This document shows positions 34,924-42,846 of a stretch of DNA of 64,000 nucleotides, piece by piece. Below the pieces are notes generated by a model that did not search any database, was not told the DNA's origin, and saw nothing but the letters and a program-made list of their open reading frames with translations. The position numbers and the translations under genes were made by a program. Position 1 is the stretch's first letter. Each line of letters begins with the position of its first letter. The DNA lies in assembly GCA_021158125.1 (NCBI GenBank), contig JAGGVF010000009.1, forward strand, positions 1 through 64,000, written 5' to 3'. This DNA comes from Candidatus Bathyarchaeota archaeon. GTDB taxonomy: Archaea > Thermoproteota > Bathyarchaeia > Bathyarchaeales > WUQV01.

Positions 34924-36747
34924 TTACTTTACGGTTACTGACTTTGCTAAGTTTCTCGGTTTGTCTGGGTCGTATCCTTTTTCTACAGCCATGTAATAGG
35001 CGAATAACTGTAGTGGCACAACGTAGGGTATTGGCGAGAGCACTTCCGGGACTCCTTCAACGATTTCTATATAATCGTCGGCTAGTTCTTTGATTTCTTC
35101 GTCTCCTTCTTCTATTATGGCTATTATTTGGGCTTTTCTGGCTTTCATTTCCATAATATTGCCTATAAGCGTCTTTCTAGTCTCATCGTGCGGGCATATG
35201 AACACTACTGGGAATCCGGGTTCTATGAGGCTTATTGGGCCGTGCTTGCTTTCCCCGGCTGGATAGGCGATTGATGGAACATATGCTATTTCCATGAGTT
35301 TCAGTCTGCCCTCCATCGCTGTAGCTGTGCTTATGCCTCTTCCAAGGAAGAAGAACGTCTGCTTATCCTTGTATTTCTTAGCCAGTTGCTTAACTTTTTC
35401 CTCGCTGGTTTCTATGACCTTTTCAACTATATCTGGAATACGCATCAATTTCTCTTCTAAGTATTCTATTTCCACATGGGAGACTTTTCCCCTCTTTTTA
35501 GCCAATCTAAGTGCAAGTTGAGCGAGAACAGAAAGTTGCGAAGTGAAAGTCTTTGTTGCCGCTACGCCTATTTCGGGGCCTGACTGTTGACCGATATAAA
35601 CCCTTGAAATTCTAGTTAACGTTGAACCTATAACGTTTGTTAGGCCAAGTATTGTTGCGGCTCTTTGCCTAGCCCAATCAACAGCAGCAAGAGTATCCGC
35701 AGTTTCACCGGATTGACTAACAGCCAAAATTGTACTATCAATGTTCACGGCCTTTCCGTATCTTTCAATGAACTCTGAGGCAATAACTGGATGCGTAGGT
35801 AGAAAAGCCAGTTTAGAGAACATGTAAGATGCAGCTAAACAGGCGTGGTATGAGGTGCCGCATGCCACTAGGAAAACTTCGGTTGCTCTGTCAAGAAATG
35901 TTGTCATTAACTCCAAATACTGCTCTTGAAGCCTCAAAGTGTTCCTCAAGCAGAGAGGCTGCTCATGTATTTCTTTAAGCATGAAATGCGGAAAGCCTTG
36001 CTTTTCAGCCATTTCAGGGGTCCAATCGACGAGTTCCGGTTCTCGCAGTACAGTTGTGCCATCTGCAATTCTTCTTATTTCGTACCCCTCATCGTTCAGT
36101 ACTACGAGTTCACCGTCGTTTACAACAACCACCCTATTTGTAAGCGGCAGAAAGGCTGGTATGTCGGATGCGCAGTAAACTCCGTTTTCGGATATTCCAA
36201 GCACAAGTGGACTCTCCTTCCTAGCACAAACAATCTTGTCGGGTTCAAAGGTTGAAATAACTGCTAGAGCAAAAGATCCTTCAAGTCTCTTTACGGCTTC
36301 TCTGACGGCTTCAACAAGTCCCAAACCGGCTTTTAAGCCGTTTTCCACAAGATGCGAAACAACTTCCGTGTCGGTTTTAGACTTGAAAACGTGGCCTTCA
36401 GCTTCAAGTTCCATCTTCAATTCAGCATAGTTCTCAATTATGCCATTATGGACAACTGCGATTTGTTCTTTACAGTCCGTGTGGGGGTGGGCATTAATTC
36501 TTGAGGGGGCTCCATGCGTAGCCCATCTTGTGTGACCAATACCTATTCTTCCTGGCAAGTCATCTAAATTCAGAATTTTATGAACTTCATCGATTTTGCC
36601 AGCGTCCTTCTTTATGAATATTCTCCCTTCATGAAGGGTTGCTTCCCCAACCGAATCGTATCCCCTATATTCTAGGCGATGCAACGCAGAATGGATTATT
36701 GGCGCAGCGTTACCATCTTTAAGTAGGCATCCGAATATTCCGCACAT
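34924..36747 (-). CDS. glmS: Glucosamine-fructose-6-phosphate aminotransferase
   Basis: A 607-residue enzyme that makes glucosamine-6-phosphate from fructose-6-phosphate and glutamine, the entry to amino-sugar and surface-glycan synthesis. The glutaminase domain starts with the catalytic Cys2 (CGIFGC) and includes GHTRWATHG; two SIS domains follow (GTSYHACLAASY, VSQSGETADTLAA, GRGISTATAMEGRLKLMEI) and the C-terminus ends NLAKSVTVK as in the family. Full length. It is divergent from the HTH gene at 36937. Confidence 0.97.
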   Translation of the reverse strand: MCGIFGCLLKDGNAAPIIHSALHRLEYRGYDSVGEATLHEGRIFIKKDAGKIDEVHKILNLDDLPGRIGIGHTRWATHGAPSRINAHPHTDCKEQIAVVHNGIIENYAELKMELEAEGHVFKSKTDTEVVSHLVENGLKAGLGLVEAVREAVKRLEGSFALAVISTFEPDKIVCARKESPLVLGISENGVYCASDIPAFLPLTNRVVVVNDGELVVLNDEGYEIRRIADGTTVLREPELVDWTPEMAEKQGFPHFMLKEIHEQPLCLRNTLRLQEQYLELMTTFLDRATEVFLVACGTSYHACLAASYMFSKLAFLPTHPVIASEFIERYGKAVNIDSTILAVSQSGETADTLAAVDWARQRAATILGLTNVIGSTLTRISRVYIGQQSGPEIGVAATKTFTSQLSVLAQLALRLAKKRGKVSHVEIEYLEEKLMRIPDIVEKVIETSEEKVKQLAKKYKDKQTFFFLGRGISTATAMEGRLKLMEIAYVPSIAYPAGESKHGPISLIEPGFPVVFICPHDETRKTLIGNIMEMKARKAQIIAIIEEGDEEIKELADDYIEIVEGVPEVLSPIPYVVPLQLFAYYMAVEKGYDPDKPRNLAKSVTVK

Positions 36748-36903
36748 ATCGAGCCTCTCATTTAATTATTGACGTGTTTACACTTGAAGAGGGCATTGTA
36801 TAAGCTTTTTTAGCAAAAAAGTTTCATTTCTAAAAGAAAATTCATAACTTCCTTTTAAAACTAACTTGTCTCTATGTTTACTTAACACTAACCGTTAATA
36901 AAA

Positions 36904-36913
36904 TTTTTATAAT
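36904..36913 (+). promoter_or_regulatory. TATA box of the HTH/S-layer-like gene
   Basis: TTTTTATAAT is centred about 28 bases before ATG 36937, suggesting a leaderless transcript beginning at that codon. Confidence 0.4.
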
Positions 36914-36936
36914 GCTAGCTTCTTATGCTAACTGAA

Positions 36937-37896
36937 ATGAAGAAAAAATTGCTTGTCGACAAAAGGTTCAAGGCGGTTAAGGAAATAGCAATTTTTAATG
37001 ACCCCCAAAAGTTAAAAATGGTTCTCAACAAACTTACGTGGAAAATTCTCCTCTTGCTAAGTAAAAAGGAAATGTATCCCATGGAAATCTCAAAAAAGCT
37101 AGGGGTTCATGAGCAAATAGTCTATTATCACATAAGAAAGCTTGTTAAGGCCGGAGTTGTACGCGTAGTTAAGGAAGCAGAGAAGAAGGGGGCAATGGCA
37201 AAATACTATCGCGCCGCCTATCCGGCGCTTGGAATGGAACTTCCATTCGGAGAGAGAACAACAAAAAAGCCGCTTTTCCCAGTCTTAGACAAAAAGCTTG
37301 AAAGTTTCCTTTCACCCTTCATAACTGAGAATGGAGAGTTTAACGGAAAAATAGTTGTTGGAAGCCCAGAGCCTCACGGCCCATTCAAAACGGTTGCAAG
37401 GGACGGCCATTACGCAGCCCATCTCGCCCTATTTCTAGGCCAATACGTAAAACTGCCGGAAAACTTTGTAGTCAATTTAGACGTTGACATAAAAGCCGAG
37501 AAAGAAGAAAAGAACAACCTACTACTTGTAGGCGGCCCAGGCACAAATCTAATAACCCAAGAAGTAAACAGATACCTGCCAATCTACTTTAACATGAAAA
37601 AATCCAAGCACGGCTTCTTATTTGGAGGTTTAGTTTCAAAAAATACCGGCGAAGTTTATACGCAGGACACTGTAGGTTTGATAGCCAAAATAGTTAATCC
37701 TTGGGAGAAAACCAAGAGAATAATTGTTCTAGCTGGAAACAAGGCTGTTGGAACGAAAGCATGCGTAATTGCAATTTCAAAGTTTTGGAGAGAGGTTCTC
37801 AAAAACTATAATGGGCGAAGAAAATTTGCAACTGTTATTCAAGGTTTCGACCTAGACGGGGACGGAAAAGTGGACTCAGTTGAAATCTTAGAGTAA
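36937..37896 (+). CDS. Winged-helix regulator fused to an S-layer-like domain with EF-hand
   Basis: A 319-residue protein. Residues about 20-95 form an ArsR-type winged helix (MEISKKLGVHEQIVYYHIRKLVKAGVV). The remaining 220 residues resemble the archaeal S-layer-like domain (PF05124-type), with KIVVGSPEPHGP and VGGPGTNLITQEVNRYLPIYF. The C-terminus DLDGDGKVDSVEILE matches an EF-hand calcium loop. A DNA-binding domain on a surface-type domain implies that the latter has become an intracellular sensor. I chose ATG 36937 from TATA spacing; ATG 36925 would add four residues. Confidence 0.7.
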   Translation: MKKKLLVDKRFKAVKEIAIFNDPQKLKMVLNKLTWKILLLLSKKEMYPMEISKKLGVHEQIVYYHIRKLVKAGVVRVVKEAEKKGAMAKYYRAAYPALGMELPFGERTTKKPLFPVLDKKLESFLSPFITENGEFNGKIVVGSPEPHGPFKTVARDGHYAAHLALFLGQYVKLPENFVVNLDVDIKAEKEEKNNLLLVGGPGTNLITQEVNRYLPIYFNMKKSKHGFLFGGLVSKNTGEVYTQDTVGLIAKIVNPWEKTKRIIVLAGNKAVGTKACVIAISKFWREVLKNYNGRRKFATVIQGFDLDGDGKVDSVEILE

Positions 37897-37908
37897 AGGA
37901 GATTTTCT

Positions 37909-38379
37909 ATGTTGTCTATTAGAATTAGGCCTATGAAAGAAGAAGATTTAGAAATAGTTGCGGAACTAGCCATGCTTGCAAATCCATTTGCTGAAAAAGA
38001 ATCCTATAAAAGGCATATATTAGATGAGCTGAAACAAAATCCTGAACTTTCCATAGTTGCAGTTAATGAAAATGATGAAGTTATCGGGTATGCACAAGCT
38101 GAAGTCCATGGCAAAATGGCGGTTCTTGAGGATATAGCTGTTTCTCAGAAGTGGCAAGGCAAAGGAATTGGTAAAATGCTACTGAAAAAAGAAGTGGAAA
38201 CGCTAAAGCAAAAGGGAGTCAAAATCGTAGTGGCAGAAGTTCATTATAAATGCGCAAGCGCCATACCCTTCTATTACAAATTTGGCTTCAGAATATCCGG
38301 TCGAACAAGACCATTTTGGAATCGGTCACGACGCAATCATATTAAAACTGCAACTATGAATGAAAATGAGAATAACTGA
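37909..38379 (+). CDS. GNAT-family acetyltransferase
   Basis: A 156-residue N-acetyltransferase of the GNAT fold. The acetyl-CoA binding motif is QKWQGKGIGKMLLKKEV (Q/RxxGxG/A), followed by AIPFYYKFGFRISGRTR, the usual beta-strand and Tyr region near the active site. The substrate is unknown; RimI-like protein N-acetylation is one possibility. It starts 12 bases after the HTH gene and overlaps the DUF371 gene by 20 bases, so the three are probably co-transcribed. Confidence 0.85.
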   Translation: MLSIRIRPMKEEDLEIVAELAMLANPFAEKESYKRHILDELKQNPELSIVAVNENDEVIGYAQAEVHGKMAVLEDIAVSQKWQGKGIGKMLLKKEVETLKQKGVKIVVAEVHYKCASAIPFYYKFGFRISGRTRPFWNRSRRNHIKTATMNENENN

Positions 38380-38791
38380 GACAATTTTGGCTAAAGGCCA
38401 CGAAAACATAACTGCAACCCACAAGACAACATTTGAAATTACCAAGGAAAACTGGCTTACGAGAAGGGGCAGCTGCATAATAGCAGTTTCAGCAAACAAA
38501 GCCCCAGCGGACTTAAAACCAGAATTCAAATCAGCATTAAAAAACGAAAATGCAAAGCTAACCATAACAATAAAAGTTGGGAACCTCGAAGAAATAGTTC
38601 AAGCCTACGGCAACCCAAAACTAACATTATCTAGCAGAACCGAAGCCGTCATAAGAAAAAGCAGCTACATCTGTAACCGAACATTAGCAATAAAAGCAGA
38701 CAAAGCAGCAGCAAACCTATCAAGAAAACTTGTGGAAAAACTGAAAAATCCAAAACAGAAGGTTGAAATAAAGTTAATAGTAATCATTTAG
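38360..38791 (+). CDS. DUF371 family protein
   Basis: A 143-residue archaeal DUF371 protein. The signature GHENITATHKTTFEITKE is at residues 13-30, and NRTLAIKADKAAANLSRKLVE is near 107-127. The function is unknown; the family is small, soluble and widespread in archaea. It overlaps the preceding GNAT gene. Confidence 0.85.
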   Translation: MKMRITETILAKGHENITATHKTTFEITKENWLTRRGSCIIAVSANKAPADLKPEFKSALKNENAKLTITIKVGNLEEIVQAYGNPKLTLSSRTEAVIRKSSYICNRTLAIKADKAAANLSRKLVEKLKNPKQKVEIKLIVII

Positions 38792-38842
38792 CTACTTTTT
38801 TATGCAACAACAAATTTTAATCTTCTAGAAGAAGGCGCGGCA

Positions 38843-39490
38843 ATGCCTAAAAAGAAAAAGAAGAAAAAGGAGAGCTGGAGAGAAAGACAGCGGCGGATAT
38901 CAATAAAGCATCAAAGGACTATAGAAGCTGAAAGAATAAGAAGAGAACGAGCACCAAAAAAGAAAACCGGATGGACTAAGGGGAAAATATCGGCTCTAAT
39001 ACTTTTCTTAAGTTTAATATTTGTAAGCATAGCCATCTACGAAGTTTGGCAACCTTCACATACCTCTAAAGAGCCTGCGCCTCTTTTCGAGTTAAGCGAT
39101 ACCGACGGTAATACTGTTTCCCTTGAAAGCTTAAAAGGAAAGGTTGTAATCCTCAACTTTTTCGATACCCATTGCCCTCCATGTCTCAGCGAATTTACAG
39201 ACCTGCTAAAAATCTATGAACAATACGATAAAGAGAAGGTGGTGCTGTTATCCATAGATGTTGACCCTTATCATGACACAGTTGAGGTACTTCAACAGTT
39301 TAAAGAAAAGAATAATATAAGCTGGCCAATTCTCATTGGTACTTCCGAGGTGATAGATGCATATAACATCCAGTATACCCCCACGAATGTAATTATTGAT
39401 AAAGAAGGATACATACATGACAGAATAGTCGGATGGCAGAGTTCCTATACTTCAAAACTTAAAAGTGAAATAGATAAACTCTTAAGTTAA
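38843..39490 (+). CDS. Membrane-anchored TlpA-like thioredoxin
   Basis: A 215-residue thiol-disulfide oxidoreductase facing outside. A very basic N-terminal tail of about 45 residues (starting PKKKKKKKESWRERQRR) precedes one membrane span (ISALILFLSLIFVSIAIYEVW). The TlpA/ResA-like domain follows with active site DTHCPPCLSEF (CxxC near residues 113-116) and the cis-Pro loop YTPTNVIIDKEG. It is the first gene of a three-gene redox set with the tiny Cys protein at 39514 and the polyferredoxin at 39666. It probably handles extracytoplasmic thiols or haem/cofactor maturation. Confidence 0.85.
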   Translation: MPKKKKKKKESWRERQRRISIKHQRTIEAERIRRERAPKKKTGWTKGKISALILFLSLIFVSIAIYEVWQPSHTSKEPAPLFELSDTDGNTVSLESLKGKVVILNFFDTHCPPCLSEFTDLLKIYEQYDKEKVVLLSIDVDPYHDTVEVLQQFKEKNNISWPILIGTSEVIDAYNIQYTPTNVIIDKEGYIHDRIVGWQSSYTSKLKSEIDKLLS

Positions 39491-39513
39491 TTGATAACAA
39501 GGTGAGTGATCGT

Positions 39514-39654
39514 TTGAGTTTTAAAAGAGATTTTAAAATTAGAATTTTAGCTCTTATAACCTTCTTGTTATTTGCTATTGTAGGGAATACCGAGTACAAG
39601 CTAGTGCAAATACTCGTTAAAATTGTTTGTACATCCTGCGTTGGAATAGGTTAG
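39514..39654 (+). CDS. Tiny membrane protein with CTSC motif (46 aa)
   Basis: A 46-residue frame starting at TTG 39514, eight bases after AAGGTGA (39499-39505). An in-frame GTG at 39502 falls within that site. It has a basic start (MSFKRDFKIR), one hydrophobic segment (ILALITFLLFAIVGN) and ends with VKIVCTSCVGIG. The pair C-x-x-C next to a membrane resembles a redox or metal-binding site. Its place between a TlpA-like thioredoxin and a membrane polyferredoxin suggests that it relays thiols or electrons between them. Confidence 0.55.
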   Translation: MSFKRDFKIRILALITFLLFAIVGNTEYKLVQILVKIVCTSCVGIG

Positions 39655-39665
39655 GGCGATTTCAA

Positions 39666-40433
39666 ATGAATATTGCCAATAAGAGGAGAATAACTCAGTT
39701 TTTAGCTTTAATTATTTCTAATTTAGGTTTTTTTCGGGTTTTAAAGACGGGGTTTGTCTGTCCGTTTTTATACTGTCACGGTTGCCCCTTTGCTACTTTT
39801 GGCTGTCCCATCGGCATTATTCAAAATTTTATTGTGTATGGGCGTTTTCCATTTTTTACAGTTGGTTCTTTGGGCATTTACGGAATACTTTTTGGAAGGG
39901 CATTTTGCGGTTGGGCATGCCCGTTTGGCGCCTTACATGATTTGTTGTCTCGTAAAGGAACCGAAAAAGGGATTAGGACTCAGCGTTATTGGTACATAAA
40001 ATACTTTTCCTTATTCATTGTAATCGCTTTGGCTTGGCTTTTCCTTGATACGGTTTTCTGCAAGTTCTGCCCCTCAGGCTCGCTTTTTGCTGCAATACCT
40101 TTCCGCATACTTCATCCAGAAATAGGTGTTGGAGGACCCTTTTACATTCACATGTTCACGCTTGCCCTAGTAGTTATCCTAGCGCTGATTATAAGTCGGT
40201 TCTGGTGCCGTTATCTTTGCCCACTAGGAGCGATAGCTGGGACCTTTAACAAGTTAAGTTTCCTAACTATACAATTAGATGAGCAGAAGTGCAAGGGCTG
40301 CAATTATTGCCTTGAAGCATGTCCAATGGGAATTGATAAATTGGAAAGCATAGGCTGTTCTACAGATTGCACCCTATGTGGAAGATGTATTGAAAGCTGT
40401 CCAGAAAAAGCATTAAAATTTACGTTTAGGTAA
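39666..40433 (+). CDS. Membrane 4Fe-4S polyferredoxin (NapH/CcoG-like)
   Basis: A 255-residue integral membrane iron-sulfur protein. Several spans alternate with cysteine motifs: CPFLYCHGCPFATFGCPIG, CGWACPFG, FCKFCPSG and CRYLCPLG on the membrane part, then two ferredoxin clusters, CKGCNYCLEACPMG and CTLCGRCIESCPEKA, at the C-terminus. Related proteins (NapH, NosR-C, MauN) pass electrons across the membrane. ATG 39666 starts the conserved part; a frame opening at 39627 overlaps the tiny upstream gene. Partner genes: thioredoxin 38843 and 39514. Confidence 0.85.
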   Translation: MNIANKRRITQFLALIISNLGFFRVLKTGFVCPFLYCHGCPFATFGCPIGIIQNFIVYGRFPFFTVGSLGIYGILFGRAFCGWACPFGALHDLLSRKGTEKGIRTQRYWYIKYFSLFIVIALAWLFLDTVFCKFCPSGSLFAAIPFRILHPEIGVGGPFYIHMFTLALVVILALIISRFWCRYLCPLGAIAGTFNKLSFLTIQLDEQKCKGCNYCLEACPMGIDKLESIGCSTDCTLCGRCIESCPEKALKFTFR

Positions 40434-40438
40434 AATAT

Positions 40439-41275
40439 TTACTTCCTTCTAAATTTTCTCTTTACATTCTCTATTTTTTCGCCTACTACATCTATTTTTG
40501 TAGAGTCTATTTCGCCGAGTCCCTTTTCATAAGCCCTTCTTATATGATAAACTTCGTATGGGTCTATACCCATAATTCTGCATGCAGTGGCGTCTGTTGC
40601 CACAGGGTCTCGGCCAGCGATTATCAGGTTCATTTTAACTGGATAGCCTCCGATAGGACCTGGGCCTTCTAGGGCGTAGAATCCGTCTATTACTGTTAGT
40701 TTAGGCCTTAAAACAGCGTTAATATCCACTATCACCTTGCTTATTCCAAGCGAATGAAACTTTACTTTTCGTTTTTCGGGCAACAAACCAAACATGTTTT
40801 TCATTCCAAGCGTTACAGCGGTTTCCTCATGGGTTTTCAACTTAGCCGCGCTGATTATGGCGGAGTCTAGAAGGATTTTTGGCACTTCGATGCTCCTCAA
40901 AACTTCGGGGTTAGGTATCTGCAACTTTACTCTTTCCTTTTCCTTGCTTAAATTTATGAATTTCACGTTGTTCTGTTTGCAAACCTTGTCTAGTCCTGTC
41001 GCCCTGTAGGCTTTGTCAGCATCCGTGGATGTTGCGTCAGCTTCAACAACAGCCACTTCGCCGTGAAACTCTTTAAACTTACAGATTAAAGCATCCACAA
41101 CAAGCGGATCAGTTGTAACCCCAGTTTCATAGGTTTTAGTCGAAATCAAATTAACCTTAATTAAAACCCTAGCTACGTCTCTAACTATATCTTTTAAATT
41201 TTCTTCAAGCAAGTCTAAAGCCTTAAATACTGTCTCATGACTTCTCGGTCCCTTAACGACTGAAACCGTCGGCAT
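40439..41275 (-). CDS. DUF362 domain protein
   Basis: A 278-residue DUF362 protein. Family segments are ARVLIKVNLI, TGVTTDPLVVDALI, VVEADATSTDADKAYRATG, KLKTHEETAVTLGMKNMFGLLP and DGFYALEGPGPIGGYPVKMNLIIAGRDPVATDA. Some DUF362 proteins carry extra ferredoxin clusters; this one has none, and the reaction is unknown. It converges with the polyferredoxin gene five bases away. TTG or ATG starts are not in doubt, since the protein opens at the conserved MPTVSVVKG. Confidence 0.85.
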   Translation of the reverse strand: MPTVSVVKGPRSHETVFKALDLLEENLKDIVRDVARVLIKVNLISTKTYETGVTTDPLVVDALICKFKEFHGEVAVVEADATSTDADKAYRATGLDKVCKQNNVKFINLSKEKERVKLQIPNPEVLRSIEVPKILLDSAIISAAKLKTHEETAVTLGMKNMFGLLPEKRKVKFHSLGISKVIVDINAVLRPKLTVIDGFYALEGPGPIGGYPVKMNLIIAGRDPVATDATACRIMGIDPYEVYHIRRAYEKGLGEIDSTKIDVVGEKIENVKRKFRRK

Positions 41276-41335
41276 ATTCTATCACTGAACATTGATAATT
41301 CGTAATCTAAAAGTTTTGTTAGAAAATTTACTGGA

Positions 41336-41503
41336 TTATCTTCTTGACTTAGCGGTGTAAACAGCGGTTATAGCTGCTGTCATGGCTGAAACAAGCCCTT
41401 GAGGAAAACTTACTTTAAGGAATTCTGCTACCGTGCTAACAACTAAGCTAATGGAAATGGCTGTTATAAGCGCAACAGATAAGATTTGAAATATCCTTTT
41501 CAT
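41336..41503 (-). CDS. Small membrane protein (55 aa)
   Basis: A short protein with one or two hydrophobic segments (QILSVALITAISISLVVSTVAEFL and a second weaker one) and a basic C-terminus. AGGTG lies five bases before ATG 41503; the longer frame starts at 41518. No family is recognised. Confidence 0.4.
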   Translation of the reverse strand: MKRIFQILSVALITAISISLVVSTVAEFLKVSFPQGLVSAMTAAITAVYTAKSRR

Positions 41504-41562
41504 GGGTGCACCTAGCAATTCTGTAACCTAACAGCCGAATAATTTTTTCGATAAAACGTTGT

Positions 41563-41667
41563 TGGCGGGCCCGAGGGGAATTGAACCCCTGACCTGCGGG
41601 TTAAGAGCCTCAACCTAACCCCGCTTGGCGGTTAGTCCGCCGCTCTACCTTGCTAAGCTACGGGCCC
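41563..41667 (-). tRNA. tRNA-Lys (CTT) with an intron
   Basis: The minus strand folds with acceptor stem GGGCCCG/CGGGCCC, a normal D arm, variable loop AGGTC and T arm AGGGG-TTCAATT-CCCCT. The anticodon loop CTCTTAA with anticodon CTT is at 41605-41603. Twenty-eight extra bases separate GCGG of the 5' anticodon stem from the G that completes it; removing them gives a perfect GCGGG/CCCGC stem. The discriminator G is at 41566 and CCA is encoded at 41565-41563. Confidence 0.92.
41609..41636 (-). other. Non-canonical tRNA-Lys intron (28 nt)
   Basis: The insert lies in the 5' strand of the anticodon stem (about position 30/31) rather than at 37/38. The boundary may slide by one base because a G is shared. 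The flanking strands can form competing hairpins (GGCGG/CCGCC and an imperfect GCGGG/CCCGC), but I could not draw a textbook bulge-helix-bulge. Confidence 0.7.
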
Positions 41668-41734
41668 TACGCAATATCAACATTAAAAGGACAACAATAA
41701 TAAGTTTACTTTTAAATTTCGTGCCAGCTTTTTA

Positions 41735-41929
41735 TTAAAGAATTTTCAGTATGGATAAAGCGGCTACTATTAGAAATGCTATTCCAGTCAGCCATGTGTT
41801 TCCAGTCAGCAGCCAGACTATGAATGCCACTATGGCCGCGGGAACCAGCATGAACAGCAACTTGATTATTAGGATTATTAATAAACCAAGTAGGATTAGG
41901 CCTATTAACCCCAGAACTTCAATTAACAA
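41735..41929 (-). CDS. Small hydrophobic membrane protein (64 aa)
   Basis: A 64-residue protein made almost wholly of two hydrophobic segments (LGLIGLILLGLLIILIIKLLF and a second near the C-terminus around TGNTWLTGIAFLIVAALSIL). TTG 41929 was chosen because AAGGAGG lies seven bases upstream; a longer frame to 42145 runs antisense over the AIM24 gene start. The family is not certain. It is divergent from the AIM24-family gene. Confidence 0.55.
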   Translation of the reverse strand: MLIEVLGLIGLILLGLLIILIIKLLFMLVPAAIVAFIVWLLTGNTWLTGIAFLIVAALSILKIL

Positions 41930-42032
41930 CCGCTTTCCTCCTTGAATAAAGCTTACATACAAGCATAAAAATATATGCATAACCCTAAAAGCAAACGGAA
42001 CCAAATAAAATTGGAAATTGGAGTGTAGGAAC

Positions 42033-42728
42033 TTGGAGTATGAAATTAAGTATAAGCCGTCATATTCTCTGCTTGTGGTTAAGCTGGAGCCAGGCGAGAA
42101 AATAGTTGCAGAGTCCGGTTCCATGACATATATGAGTCCAAACATTGAGGTTCACACGCGAAGAAGAGAGAAAAGCATTCTTGGAAGCATAGGGCTAAAA
42201 CTTTTAGGCCGTCAATCTTTTTGGGTGAACGAATACACTGCCCTAAATGGTCCGGGAGAAGTAGCCTTCGTTTCAGCTCCAGTAGGCGATATAGAAGTCT
42301 TAGACATAACACCGGGAAAAGGCTATATAATACAGAAATCTTCCTACATAGCCTCAACAGAAAACATAGACTTAGACGTAAAATGGGAAGGCTTCACTAA
42401 GGGACTTTTCGGCCAAGGCCTATTTATGATAAAGGCAAAGGGGGAGGGAAAACTTTTCATCAACACGTTTGGAGCAATAGACAAACACATCCTAGAACCT
42501 GGAGAAACCCTGGTGGTTGACAACTTCCACCTAGTAGCCTTCAGCGACACATGCGACTACAAAGTAACAAAATTCGGAGGCCTAAAAGAAACACTGCTCG
42601 GCGGAGAAGGACTAGTAACAAGAATAACTGGACCAGGAGAAATCTACATTCAAACCAAAAATTTGAGGGAATTTGTGGAGTGGCTTTGGACGTTACTAGA
42701 GCCTAGGGTAAGGTCGAGAGCCCGTTAA
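42033..42728 (+). CDS. AIM24 / TIGR00266 family protein
   Basis: A 231-residue AIM24-family protein with a double-layered beta fold. Family segments are VKLEPGEKIVAESGSMTYM, FWVNEYTALNGPGEVAF, GQGLFMIKAKGEGKLFIN and DNFHLVAFSD. The mitochondrial homolog affects membrane organisation, but the archaeal role is unknown. TTG 42033 follows GGAGTG by seven bases; TTG 42018 lies five codons upstream in the same frame. It stands alone between two minus-strand membrane protein genes. Confidence 0.85.
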   Translation: MEYEIKYKPSYSLLVVKLEPGEKIVAESGSMTYMSPNIEVHTRRREKSILGSIGLKLLGRQSFWVNEYTALNGPGEVAFVSAPVGDIEVLDITPGKGYIIQKSSYIASTENIDLDVKWEGFTKGLFGQGLFMIKAKGEGKLFINTFGAIDKHILEPGETLVVDNFHLVAFSDTCDYKVTKFGGLKETLLGGEGLVTRITGPGEIYIQTKNLREFVEWLWTLLEPRVRSRAR

Positions 42729-42846
42729 AAATTTCAACGAAACTGGAGCTAAGACTGCTCTAAAATCTTTAAAAGCAATCAACAAATCGTCAAATGTAAA
42801 TGCGACTGTTCTAGCATCCCTTTTTCTACTCCTAGAATAAGATGAT

